Below are positions 36,939 through 46,484 of a stretch of 64,000 nt of DNA, in pieces. The notes under the pieces are model-generated. The model was not told where the DNA came from. It saw only the letters and a list, made by a program, of their open reading frames with translations, and did no database searches. Source of the DNA: JAWKZG01 sp041396125. Its GTDB lineage: Bacteria > Pseudomonadota > Gammaproteobacteria > Competibacterales > Competibacteraceae. Made by a program: the position numbers and the translations under genes. How positions within the stretch are numbered: the stretch's first letter is position 1; each line of letters begins with the position of its first letter. The stretch lies in the NCBI GenBank assembly GCA_041396125.1, contig JAWKZG010000013.1:128451-192450 (forward strand), in the 5' to 3' direction.

Positions 36939-37868
36939 CTAGCGGATATGGCTTACCACTGTATTGCTGCTGCCCGAAAAGGTATCGACCTCAATCACCT
37001 TGGCTTTGACCAGTTCGGTCTTGATTTTTTTGACAGGACTGGTTGTCTGCGCCGGATCGACATAACTCTGAAAAGTCAGTTCTATTAATTCTGTGACCTT
37101 CTGCAGAGATTGCTGCACGATATAACCGGGTTCATAACGAATTTTAATAGTGACACAGCGGATCTTGTGGGCCTGGCCATTGTGTACGGCTACAGGTCTG
37201 GTGCTGCCACGGTGATGAATAGGCGGACCGGCGGGGTTTACGGGGTTTTGCAGCGGCACGTTGCCCAGTCGCTGCACGTTGGCTGTCTTGGCCGGGTCTT
37301 CCCCGGCGAGCCAGGTGCGCAGACTATTGGAGCCATCACGGTTTTCATTGATCAGGCTTTTTATTTCATTTTCTGCCTGGGTGCACAGATTGGCCAGGAG
37401 AACAACCGCACGCCCTGTGGTATAAGCCCCGCTGGGACAAGGCCAGGGGTTATCCCTTGACGTAATCGTGAGATCAACTACCCGGATGTCACCATCGCGT
37501 GGCGTATGGCCGGTCCCTCCCGCCAGTTGTAATAGCGCTTTGCGCAGTTGTGTGGTGACATCGCCCTTGGCCGCTGTGGTTACGCTTTTGCATTCAACCG
37601 ATTTGGCGAATAGCTTGTCCGCAGCACCTACCGTAACATCGGCATGGACCTGGGTTATGATTTCACGGCCTTTGCCTTGTGCCTTGACCAGGGTTATGTA
37701 TTCAAGCATGAAGGCCTCGGCCTGGCCGTAGGCTTTATTGATGCCGGTTGCGATCTGGCTTTTTTTGTCAGCATCCAGTTTGTCGTAGGCACCTGGGGTA
37801 TTGATGATGGTTGCAAAAATATCAACCATCCGGTTCAGTCTTTGCAGTAATTCGGTGGCAGGTAACAT
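36939..37868 (-). CDS. hypothetical protein, possible PD-(D/E)XK nuclease-like core
   Basis: A 309-residue soluble protein. Residues 1-65 are helical (ELLQRLNRMVDIFATIINT). Around residues 70-115, ITQVHADVTVG, then VECKSVTTAAKGDVTTQLRKAL shows Asp77, Glu92-x-Lys94 on two strands followed by a helix with Gln, the arrangement of PD-(D/E)XK nucleases. The C-terminal half (NPWPCPSGAYTTGRAVVLLANLC, IRCVTIKIRYEPGYIVQQ) has no clear match. No signal peptide. It stands alone between two plus-strand operons. The nuclease idea is by motif only; alternative: an unrelated alpha/beta protein. Confidence 0.5.
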   Translation of the reverse strand: MLPATELLQRLNRMVDIFATIINTPGAYDKLDADKKSQIATGINKAYGQAEAFMLEYITLVKAQGKGREIITQVHADVTVGAADKLFAKSVECKSVTTAAKGDVTTQLRKALLQLAGGTGHTPRDGDIRVVDLTITSRDNPWPCPSGAYTTGRAVVLLANLCTQAENEIKSLINENRDGSNSLRTWLAGEDPAKTANVQRLGNVPLQNPVNPAGPPIHHRGSTRPVAVHNGQAHKIRCVTIKIRYEPGYIVQQSLQKVTELIELTFQSYVDPAQTTSPVKKIKTELVKAKVIEVDTFSGSSNTVVSHIR

Positions 37869-38304
37869 GATTATCCTCGTGAACGTGCAGGAACATGAAA
37901 CCTTAGTATGTCCTCCCGGGTCACCTGAAAAATAGTAAGTATTACGCAGTTTATGCCGGAAAAATTACCCGGTAGCTATATCGTTTACAGCCATTTTGCG
38001 AGCTGAAAAAACTCAGTTATTTAATTTTAAATGTACAGCCGGTTGAGTTGTATTTAAGAATATATACTCTGGTTCCGATATCTCTAAGCAAGTGCAGAAT
38101 GCTGTAGCAGTGCGGCTTAAAGCCCCCTGATCTGTGGACACGGTTGCGTTGACCCCCCCATAAAAATCTGTAGCATGCCGCGCATCACACGAAAACAAAA
38201 ACACCAAACAAGGAATAAAAATATGTTGTGCAAAACACTATCGCAATCACCGTTTTTTTTCTTTTTACAAATCAGGTCTGGTTTAACTGCTTGGATTGAT
38301 TGAT
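37869..38304. other. intergenic region upstream of the RND operon
   Basis: About 435 bases between divergent genes. AT-rich patches around 38015-38060 could hold promoters, but no repressor gene or clear operator is present. No gene seen. Confidence 0.4.
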
Positions 38305-39507
38305 ATGACGATGCTCAATCAAAGTACTGCCCGCACTGTATTTTTTCTGGGTTGTCTGACCCTGACCGCCTGCGGGCCGTCTGAAACGCCACGCCCGCCT
38401 GCCGCGCCGCCTGCTGTGACTGTGGCGGCTGTTAGCGAACGGGAAGTGAACGCCGTGCACGAACAGATCGGGCGCACCGAAGCTGTGGCCTCAGTGGATC
38501 TGCAAGCCCGCGTGCAAGGCATTTTACAGGCCCAGCATTTCACCGACGGGGCTGAAGTTGAGGAGGGCACGGTATTGTTCGAGATCGAGCCCGATCAGTA
38601 CCAGGCCAGCGTAGCGGTGGCCGAAGCGGCTGTGGCAAGTGCCGAGGCAACCCATCAGCGTGCCGCGCAATATCTGAAGCGTCTGCAGGGTATGAAGCGG
38701 GGGGAGGTCTCGGATTCTGATCGTGATGTTGCTGCTGCCGATGAGCAGCGGACCAAAGCACAGGTGGAGCAGGCCAAAGCGCAATTGCAGCTGGCGCAAC
38801 TCGATCTTGACTATAGCCAGATCACCGCACCGCTGAGCGGGCGTATGGGCAAGGCCGAATTCAGTGTCGGCAATCTGGTGGGGCCTGACAGCGGCGTGCT
38901 GGTAACGCTGGTTCAACTCGACCCTATTTATGTCAGCTGGACGATCAGCGAACGCCTGATCACGGCGTTTATCAAAAAACGGCATGATGCGGGGGAAGCG
39001 ATTGGCAAGAATCGATATTTTGTCCCGACAATCCGGCTCTCGGATGGTGAAGTGTATCCACACCAGGGCGAGATCACGTTCATTGATAATAAGGTGGATG
39101 ATCGCACCGGCACAGTGGCGTTGCGTGCCACCTTCCCCAACCCGGACAAGCTGTTGCTGCCGGGGCAGTTTGTTACCGTACTGTTACAAAGCCAGGCCTC
39201 CGAGCGGAAACGAGTCGTGCCGCAGGCGGCGATACAGCAGGACCAGGCCGGTTATTACGTGCTGCTGGTGAACGCACAAAATCAGGTCGAGCAACGGCGG
39301 ATTACTGTTGGCGAACGTGATGGTCTGGACTGGATCGTTGAAGATGGCCTGCAGGTGGGCGAACTGGTGATCTATCAGGGCGTGGAGAAAGTGCGCGCCG
39401 GGGGCACCGTCAATCCCACCGTGACTGAACCTGCTGACCCGGCCGGACAGGATTCAGCGCTATGTTCAGTCTGTTTTTTATTGACCGGCCGCGTTTTGCA
39501 ATCGTAA
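38305..39507 (+). CDS. RND efflux periplasmic adaptor (AcrA/MexA type)
   Basis: A 400-residue membrane-fusion protein. Residues 1-22 are a lipoprotein signal with lipobox LTAC and Cys23 as anchor. The lipoyl halves (VDLQARVQGILQAQHFTDGAEVEEG and YSQITAPLSGRMGKAEFSVGNLV) flank a coiled-coil hairpin (VAVAEAAVASAEATHQRA to AKAQLQLAQLDL). Then come the beta-barrel (VDDRTGTVALRATFPNP) and membrane-proximal parts. ATG 38305 was taken. The gene overlaps the RND gene start by 46 bases; the last ~15 residues (SALCSVCFLLTGRVLQS) follow the overlap and look unlike a normal MFP tail, so a late frameshift is possible. Confidence 0.9.
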   Translation: MTMLNQSTARTVFFLGCLTLTACGPSETPRPPAAPPAVTVAAVSEREVNAVHEQIGRTEAVASVDLQARVQGILQAQHFTDGAEVEEGTVLFEIEPDQYQASVAVAEAAVASAEATHQRAAQYLKRLQGMKRGEVSDSDRDVAAADEQRTKAQVEQAKAQLQLAQLDLDYSQITAPLSGRMGKAEFSVGNLVGPDSGVLVTLVQLDPIYVSWTISERLITAFIKKRHDAGEAIGKNRYFVPTIRLSDGEVYPHQGEITFIDNKVDDRTGTVALRATFPNPDKLLLPGQFVTVLLQSQASERKRVVPQAAIQQDQAGYYVLLVNAQNQVEQRRITVGERDGLDWIVEDGLQVGELVIYQGVEKVRAGGTVNPTVTEPADPAGQDSALCSVCFLLTGRVLQS

Positions 39508-42500
39508 TTGCCATTGTCACCGTGCTGGTGGGCCTGATTGCCATCAATACTTTGCCCATTGCCCAGTATCCGCCTATTACACCGCCGCAGGTCGAAGTAA
39601 CCGCCAGTTATCCGGGTGCCAGTGCTGAGGTCATCGAAACCACTGTAGCCAGTGTGATCGAAGCCCAGGTTAACGGCGTTGACGGTATGGTGTATATGTC
39701 GTCGACCAGTGCTGGTACCGGCACTTATACCCTGACGGTGACCTTTGCCTTGGGCACTGATGCGGACATCGCCGCAGTAAATGTACAGAATCAGGTCTCG
39801 CTGGCTGAATCGCAGTTGCCCCAGGATGTGCTTGACCAGGGTATCACCGTCAAGAAAAAATCCTCCAGCATGTTGCAGGTGTATGCGCTGTATTCGCCGG
39901 ATCAGAGCTATGACCAGCTGTTTTTGTCCAATTATCTCAGTATCAATATTCTGGACACACTGGCTCGGGTGCCAGGGGTTGGCAGCGTATCGCAGTTCAA
40001 CGGTCAGGATTACGGTATGCGTATCTGGCTGGACCCGGATCGGATGGCCAGTCTGGGCCTTACCACCGAAGATATCACCGCTGTGGTGCGCGACCAGAAT
40101 GTGCAGGCTGCTGCCGGCCAGATCGGCCAGGCACCGAGTGCGCCGGAACAGCAATTTCAGTATACCGTCAGCGCGGAAGGGCGGCTGCAAAGTGTCGAGC
40201 AGTTCGAGCGTATCGTGGTGCGGGCCGGTACCGACGAAACCATCCTGCGACTGGCCGATGTGGCACGGGTCGAACTCGGTGCCAAAAGCTATAGCGGTTT
40301 TTCCCGTTATAACGGTCAGCCGGCGGCGGTTTTCGCAGTTTATCAGTTGCCCGACGCCAACGCACTGGACGTGGCTGGCGGCATTGAGGCTGAACTGGAA
40401 CGGCTGGCTGAGCGGTTTCCGAATGATCTGGCGTACGATCTGGTGTACGACACGACCGAATTTATTCGCGTATCGCTCGATGAGCTGGTTGAAACCCTGT
40501 TTATCGCTCTGGCGCTGGTCATCTTTGTCGTGTTTATCTTTTTGCAGGACTGGCGCGCCACGCTGATCCCGACGCTGGCAATTCCGGTGTCGCTTATCGG
40601 CACGTTTGCCGTGTTCAGCGTGATCGGCTTTTCGATCAACACGATCACCCTGTTCGGACTGGTGCTGGCTATCGGCATCGTGGTCGATGATGCGATTGTT
40701 GTCATTGAAAACGCACAGAGACATCTGGACGATGGCCTGTCTGCGGTTGAAGCCGCGCGAAATGCGATGCGGGAAGTGTCCGGGCCGATCATTGCCACAA
40801 CCCTGGTATTGCTGGCGGTATTTGTGCCGGTGTCCTTCACGCCTGGCACAGCGGGTCAGTTGTATCAACAATTTGCACTGACCATCGCCGTCTCCGTGGG
40901 TATTTCTGCGCTTAACGCACTGACCCTGAGCCCGGCCTTGTGTGCGACATTGCTGAAACAGCGACAGGGGCATCAGCCAGCGGCCCCGTTCCGGCTGTTT
41001 AATCGCCTGTTTGATGCCACCACACGCGGCTATACCAGTGTTGCCACCCTACTGATTCGACGCTTGAGCGTAACACTGCTGCTGTTTATAGCGCTGACGG
41101 TGGTGGTTTTTGTGGTGTTCAGCCGCATGCCCTCGGGCTTTATTCCGGACGAAGACCAGGGCGCTATTTTTGTAAACTTTCAGTTGCCGGACGGCGCTTC
41201 CCTGCAGCGCACGGATCGCCTGATCGCCGAGGCCGAAAAAACCATCAGTGCGATGCCCGGTGTGGCCAAAGTCATCGTGGTAGGCGGCACCTCGCTGCTC
41301 GCCGGTGCAGGTGCCAACCTGGGTATGGCGATTGTGCAGTTACAGCCCTGGGATGAGCGCACTACGCCGCAGACGTCCGTGAAGGGTATTTTGGCACGAC
41401 TTTGGGGCGAACTCAGCAGCATGCCGGGTGCAACCATCATTCCGTTTGCGCCGCCCGCTATTCAGGGGCTGGGTACAACCGGTGGCTTCGAGATGGCACT
41501 GCAGGATCGCAGTGGCGCAGACCCGCAGGCCCTGGCAACAGCATCGCGTGCACTGATTTATGCTGCCAACCAGGATCCGCGACTGCAGAATGTTTATACC
41601 ACGTACTCTGCCGCAGTACCGCAGGTCGCGCTGGAGATCGACCGCGAACGGGCCCAGACGCTGGGCGTCAGCATCAGTGCCATCTTCAATGCGCTACAGG
41701 CTAATCTGGGTTCACTGACGGTGAATGATTTCAATCAGTACGGTCGGGTATATAAAGTCGTCCTGCAGGCCGATACCCGCTTTCGCGATAACCCCTCCGA
41801 TATCGGACGGCTTTATGTGCGCAGCAGCAACGGTGATATGGTGCCGCTGTCGGCGCTGACCACGCGCTCGGCAGGCCTGGGACCGGACAGTCTGAAGCGC
41901 TACAACCTGTATCGCTCAGCTACCATCAATGGTTCACCGGCACCCGGCGTCAGTTCCGGCGAGGCACTGAACGCACTGGAACAGATTGCTGCCACAACAC
42001 TGCCGGCTGGTATGAGTTACGAATGGTCGGGTGCCTCACTGGAAGAAAAACAGTCCTCCGGGATTGGCATGTTATTGGCGCTGTCCCTGCTGTTCGTGTT
42101 TTTGTTCCTGGTGGCCCAGTACGAAAGCTGGGCGATACCGGTGCCGGTGTTGATGGTGGTGCCGGTAGCCGTGCTGGGCGCACTTATTGCTGCGCTGATA
42201 ACCCATCTCGGGCTTGATCTGTATGTGCAGATAGGGTTGATTGTACTGGCAGGCCTGGCGACCAAGCAGGCGATTTTAATCGTTGAATTTGCCAAAGAGC
42301 TGCGCGAGCGAGATGGGCTCTCGACCATAGCAGCAGCGACCGAGGCGGCCAGACTGCGGTTTCGCGCGGTGATCATGACCTCGTTCGCGTTCATTCTCGG
42401 GATTTTGCCGCTGGTGGTCGCGACTGGCGCGGGGGCGGGTGCCCGGCACTCTCTTGGCACCGTGGTGTTTGGCGGGATGCTGGCAGCGGCTATTTTAGGC

Positions 42501-42608
42501 ACGCTGCTGGTACCCGCCTTTTATGCGCTGACGCAAACCCTGCGGGAACGTGGCACATCAGTGCCAGCGGTGCCAGTTTCGGGCCGGGATGAGACCGCTT
42601 CAGTTTGA
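39462..42608 (+). CDS. RND efflux transporter (HAE-1, AcrB type)
   Basis: A 1048-residue inner-membrane drug/proton antiporter. It begins MFSLFFIDRPRFAIVIAIVTVLVG and has 12 membrane helices in two halves and large porter loops. The proton-relay residues are the DD pair in GIVVDDAIVVIENAQ on helix 4 and the Lys in GLATKQAILIVEFAKE on helix 10. FIPDEDQGAIFVNFQLPDGAS and QSSGIGMLLALSLLFVFLFLVAQYESW are standard HAE-1 blocks. Intact over 3.1 kb. It works with the adaptor encoded just upstream and an outer-membrane channel that is not in the window. No linked TetR/MarR regulator. Confidence 0.96.
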   Translation: MFSLFFIDRPRFAIVIAIVTVLVGLIAINTLPIAQYPPITPPQVEVTASYPGASAEVIETTVASVIEAQVNGVDGMVYMSSTSAGTGTYTLTVTFALGTDADIAAVNVQNQVSLAESQLPQDVLDQGITVKKKSSSMLQVYALYSPDQSYDQLFLSNYLSINILDTLARVPGVGSVSQFNGQDYGMRIWLDPDRMASLGLTTEDITAVVRDQNVQAAAGQIGQAPSAPEQQFQYTVSAEGRLQSVEQFERIVVRAGTDETILRLADVARVELGAKSYSGFSRYNGQPAAVFAVYQLPDANALDVAGGIEAELERLAERFPNDLAYDLVYDTTEFIRVSLDELVETLFIALALVIFVVFIFLQDWRATLIPTLAIPVSLIGTFAVFSVIGFSINTITLFGLVLAIGIVVDDAIVVIENAQRHLDDGLSAVEAARNAMREVSGPIIATTLVLLAVFVPVSFTPGTAGQLYQQFALTIAVSVGISALNALTLSPALCATLLKQRQGHQPAAPFRLFNRLFDATTRGYTSVATLLIRRLSVTLLLFIALTVVVFVVFSRMPSGFIPDEDQGAIFVNFQLPDGASLQRTDRLIAEAEKTISAMPGVAKVIVVGGTSLLAGAGANLGMAIVQLQPWDERTTPQTSVKGILARLWGELSSMPGATIIPFAPPAIQGLGTTGGFEMALQDRSGADPQALATASRALIYAANQDPRLQNVYTTYSAAVPQVALEIDRERAQTLGVSISAIFNALQANLGSLTVNDFNQYGRVYKVVLQADTRFRDNPSDIGRLYVRSSNGDMVPLSALTTRSAGLGPDSLKRYNLYRSATINGSPAPGVSSGEALNALEQIAATTLPAGMSYEWSGASLEEKQSSGIGMLLALSLLFVFLFLVAQYESWAIPVPVLMVVPVAVLGALIAALITHLGLDLYVQIGLIVLAGLATKQAILIVEFAKELRERDGLSTIAAATEAARLRFRAVIMTSFAFILGILPLVVATGAGAGARHSLGTVVFGGMLAAAILGTLLVPAFYALTQTLRERGTSVPAVPVSGRDETASV

Positions 42609-42620
42609 TTGTGGCAGATT

Positions 42621-42652
42621 GCTGCTGCTGATTTTATCCTGGCAGCAGCAGC
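42621..42652. terminator. hairpin after the RND operon
   Basis: GCTGCTGCTG (42621-42630) and CAGCAGCAGC (42643-42652) form a perfect 10-base stem 12 bases after the stop of the transporter gene. There is no T-run, so it is at best a weak terminator or a 3' stabilising hairpin. Confidence 0.45.
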
Positions 42653-42863
42653 GATAGTCACACTGAGAATTACTACTGGTATGGGAATGGTTAATAGATA
42701 TTAAAATATCTGTTTATTATATCATCTTCATATTTAAAAAATAACTTCATCAAACACTACAATCAAGCATGTCATCCTCTTGCGTTCTATATAATTAGTA
42801 AACATACCTTTTCCCATTACACTTCTCTTTTTTACTCTGATATCCAAATGTGGTGAAAATCTT

Positions 42864-43862
42864 TTGAAAATAAATCTGTTTTCAGCATTTGCTTTCCTGT
42901 GCGGCACGGTACTCATGCAGCAGACGTATGCAGTAGGGTTCCAGCGTGCAACCGTAACTGCAGAAACACCTATCGATATCGGAATATGGTATCCATCGAG
43001 TGCTGCAATACCCAATGAAATCAACACGCCTTTCCGGCAAAAGCTCGCCATCAACGCTGATCCCGAAGGCGACAAGCTGACACTAATCGTACTTTCTCAT
43101 GGTGATGGCGGTTGGATGGGAGGCCATGCGGATACCGCTCTGGCTCTTGCCGAAGCCGGTTATGTTGCTGTGGCCGTAACTCATCCTGGTAACAACTACG
43201 AGGATGAGAGCGCACCGCCCTCAAAATGGCTAGTGTCGCGGCCTGCGGATATTGTCGAAACCATTAACTACATGCTGACAAGCTGGTTTCATGCATCGCT
43301 GTTGCTGCCAGATAATATCGGCGTTTTCGGCTTCTCAGCGGGCGGTTACACAGCACTTGCTGCAGCCAGGGCAAAGCCAGACATTGATCGTACTCTTCAA
43401 CACTGTGCGGTAGATCCAACCGAATTTGTTTGTCAGGTAGGTATGATTGACGAGATCGCAGCCAGTTCTTTTCGCAGCAGCAAGGCAACGTTGGCTTCTG
43501 ATCCCCGCATCAGGGCGATCAGCATTGCGGCACCCGGTTTGGGTTTTGCGTTTGATCCGCAAGGATTGGCTAAAGTAACAATTCCTGTGCAAATTTGGTC
43601 CGGAGCGCTGGATGACCGAGTGCCTCATGCCAGCAATGGTCTTAATCTGGACAACTCGCTGCCTGAAAAAGCTGAAGTACACATCATAGAAGACGCGGGG
43701 CATTTTGCCTTTTTATCGCCGTGTAATCCGGCGCTTGAAAAAGCTAATCCCAGGATATGGCACATGGTTTGTGTCGATGCGCCAGGCTTTGATCGGAAGG
43801 CATTTCACAACGAAATGAATGCCGAAATCATCGCGTTTTTTGATCGTACATTACGAAAATAA
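42864..43862 (+). CDS. exported alpha/beta hydrolase (dienelactone hydrolase/PAF-AH-like)
   Basis: A 332-residue protein with a signal peptide (INLFSAFAFLCGTVLMQQTYAVG). Oxyanion region LIVLSHGDGGWMGGHADTA, nucleophile elbow GVFGFSAGGYTALAA with the catalytic Ser, acid in WSGALDDRVP and His in IEDAGHFAFLSPC. Six cysteines in the mature part could form disulphides. The TTG start at 42864 is preceded by GGTG at a fair distance; no ATG fits better. Esterase or amidase activity in the periplasm is likely; the substrate is not known. Confidence 0.8.
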   Translation: MKINLFSAFAFLCGTVLMQQTYAVGFQRATVTAETPIDIGIWYPSSAAIPNEINTPFRQKLAINADPEGDKLTLIVLSHGDGGWMGGHADTALALAEAGYVAVAVTHPGNNYEDESAPPSKWLVSRPADIVETINYMLTSWFHASLLLPDNIGVFGFSAGGYTALAAARAKPDIDRTLQHCAVDPTEFVCQVGMIDEIAASSFRSSKATLASDPRIRAISIAAPGLGFAFDPQGLAKVTIPVQIWSGALDDRVPHASNGLNLDNSLPEKAEVHIIEDAGHFAFLSPCNPALEKANPRIWHMVCVDAPGFDRKAFHNEMNAEIIAFFDRTLRK

Positions 43863-43994
43863 TCGTCGCTAAGCCTTACATCACATGAAAGTTACCAATA
43901 ATATCGATCTTTGTATTGGCTAATCAGCGCACATCAGGTATTAATTAGCATATTAGGATTATTGCGAGACCGAGCATGGCAACAAACACCACCT

Positions 43995-46328
43995 GAAACC
44001 AACAGCAACCGGCAATTCATTTCTACGGCTACCCACTGGGGCAGTTTTCTGATCGAAAAAGAGGATCAGCAGATTATCGCGGTGCATCTGTGAGCCGGAT
44101 TCCAATCCGTCAGCAATAGTCAGTCACTGCTGAATGCACTCGATCCGTCCAGCCGTGTACCGCACGGCCCATGATTCGCAAAGTGGTATCTGCAGAAACG
44201 CTGGCAGAGTGACGGTCGGGGCGCAGAGCAGAGCTTCCTTTTGTTGCGGTACCCTGATGAAGCGCTGGATATCGGCGCCGAGGCTTTGCAGCGGGTCCGC
44301 AACAATACGGTAACGAGTCGATTTTCGGTGGTTCCTACGGTTGGGCCAGTGCCGGTCGGTTTCACCATCTTCAAAGCCAGTTGCATCGTTTTCGAATGGT
44401 CTGGGCGGTTATGTATATTCGATCCAGTCCTATTCGACCGAAGGTGCGCAGGCCATTCTGCCGGCACGTTTTTGGCTGTACCTCGCATCAGCTGGATGGC
44501 GCAGACACCGCCGATGGAAGATATCCTGCAACATACCCGGCTGGTAGTCAGCTTCGGCGGCATCAGTATGAAAAATACGCAAAATCAACCAAGGCGGAAT
44601 CGGCGATCACAGCGCTCGTGCCCAGTTACAAAAAAGCGCGGGAAGCCGGGTTAAGTTTATCAATATTAGCCTCGATGCGCGATGATGTCGCAGATTTTCT
44701 GGATGCGGACTGGTGGCCATGCCGCCCCAATTCGATGTCGCGCTGATGCTTCGGTCTGGCGCATACGCTGGTGACTGAGGATCGCAAATGACAGCGTTTC
44801 TGCGTCGTTATTGCGTCGGCTTTGAACAATTTGCCGAGTATCTGATGGGGCAGTCCGACGGCCAGCCGAAAGACGCTGCCTGGGCGGCCGAACGTTGTGA
44901 TATCGAGGCCGAGCGCATCCGCCAGCTGGCCCGGCGACTGGCCGGTGAGCCTTGTTTGCTGTCTATCAGCTGGTCTTTGCAGCGGACCGAACATGGTGAA
45001 CAACTTACTGGATGATCGGTGCCCTGGGTTGTCTGCTTGGACGGTTCGGGCTGCCGGGGCAGGGCGTTGGTTACGGCTACGGCTGTATTCATAATTTTGG
45101 TTTTGCCGGGCGGCAAACACTGCCGTTTAAAGTCGGCGAATTACCGCAGGGCGATAACTGGTCAAAACCTTTATTCCAGTGGCACGCATTGCTGATATGT
45201 TACCATCCGGGCGGCACCTACGCCTACAATGGGCAGACTCTGCAGTATCCTGATATTCAGCTGGTCCATTGGGCAGGTGGAAATCCGTATCACCATCATC
45301 AGGATCTGAACCGTTTGCGTCAGGCCTGGGCCAAACCGGAAACCGCACTGTGCATGATAATGTGTGGACCGCGACCGCGCGCCATGCCGATATCGTTTAT
45401 CCGGCCACCACCGCGCTGGAACGTAATGATTTTGCCTGCGGTGGCTCGGATACTTATTTCACTCCCATGCATCAAGTGGTTGAGCCGTATGCCGAGGCCT
45501 GCGATGACTATGCCGTGTTTTCCGATCTGGCCGAACGGCTGGGATTTGCTGGAGTACTTCATCAGGCTGACAGCTATGCAGTGGGTCGAATATTTGTGGC
45601 AGGTTACCCGTCAGCGCAGTGCGGAGGCAGATATTGAATTGCCGGATTTCAAGACCTTCTGGCACGGCGGGATTTTTGCGGTTGATAAAAGCCAACTCAA
45701 AAAACCGAATTCATGCTGGAAAAAATTTCGCGCTGATCCTGCAGCTTTTCCACTCAATACCCCGTCGGGCCGGATTGAAATCTACCTGAGCGCATTGCCA
45801 GTTTCGGTTATTCTGATTGTTTAGGCATCCCGCCTGGCTGGAGGAACAGGAATTCTGGGGAGTCCCAGATCAGAGAAATACCCGCTGGCACTGGTATCCA
45901 ATCAGCCCAAAAACCCGTCTGCACAGCCAGTTTGATCATGGTATTACCAGCCGTCAGTCGAAAAATTAAAGAACGGGAAGCGGCACGCATGCACCCACAG
46001 GATGCAGCGGCGAGGGATCAAGGATGGCGATATTATCCGCCTGTTTAATGATCGGGGTGCCTGTCTGGCCGGTGTTATGATTTCTGACCGGATTCGACCC
46101 GGCGCAATCGAACCGCCGACCGGTGCCTGGTATGATCCGCAAAATCCGGCTGAGCCAAACAGTCTGGAAGTGCACGGTAACCCCAATGTATTAACCCGCG
46201 ATGCCGGTACATCCCAGCTCGGGCAGGCAACCAGCGCGCACAGTTGTCTGGTGGAAGTGGAACGGTTTGACCAACCATTGCCAGAGGTAAAAGCGTTTCG
46301 GCAGCCGGCGCTGGAAAGTGTTGAATAA
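43995..46328 (+). pseudogene. BisC/TorA-type molybdopterin oxidoreductase, heavily frameshifted
   Basis: Over 2.3 kb the conserved sequence of a DMSO-reductase-family enzyme of the BisC/TorA branch can be followed across at least ten frame changes. It runs in order ATHWGSFLIEKEDQQ, GQSLLNALDPSSR, DEALDIGAEALQRV, YSIQSYSTEGAQ (the Mo-ligand Ser region), VVSFGGISMKNTQ, DDVADFLDADWWPCRPN, CVGFEQFAEYLMGQSDGQPKDAAWAA, SWSLQRTEHGEQ, WMIGALGCLLGRFGLPGQGVGYGYG, LVHWAGGNPYHHHQDLNRL, DNVWTATARHADIVYPATTALERND, then the C-terminal cap (DGDIIRLFNDRGACLAGVM, AIEPPTGAWYD) to SVE at 46328. The start codon is not identifiable. The frame changes are far denser than elsewhere in the window, so real inactivation is more likely here than for single-indel genes. 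When whole it would reduce S- or N-oxides. Confidence 0.75.
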
Positions 46329-46484
46329 ATCGTAAATGCTGATCTGGAATAAGGGCAGTGTTGGGGTTTGCGTCGCAATGGAACTGATGCTATGCATAAA
46401 AAGATATTACTGTGCAGACGTTGTGATAATTCTTAAAAAAACCTTGTTAACTTAATAATTTAAACTAAAGCGGGGGTTGTCTTA

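Noticed and set aside
39375..40973. 532-residue minus-strand open frame
   Set aside because: Lies opposite the intact RND pump gene; the translation is Arg/His/Gln-rich and resembles no protein, as expected of an antisense frame.
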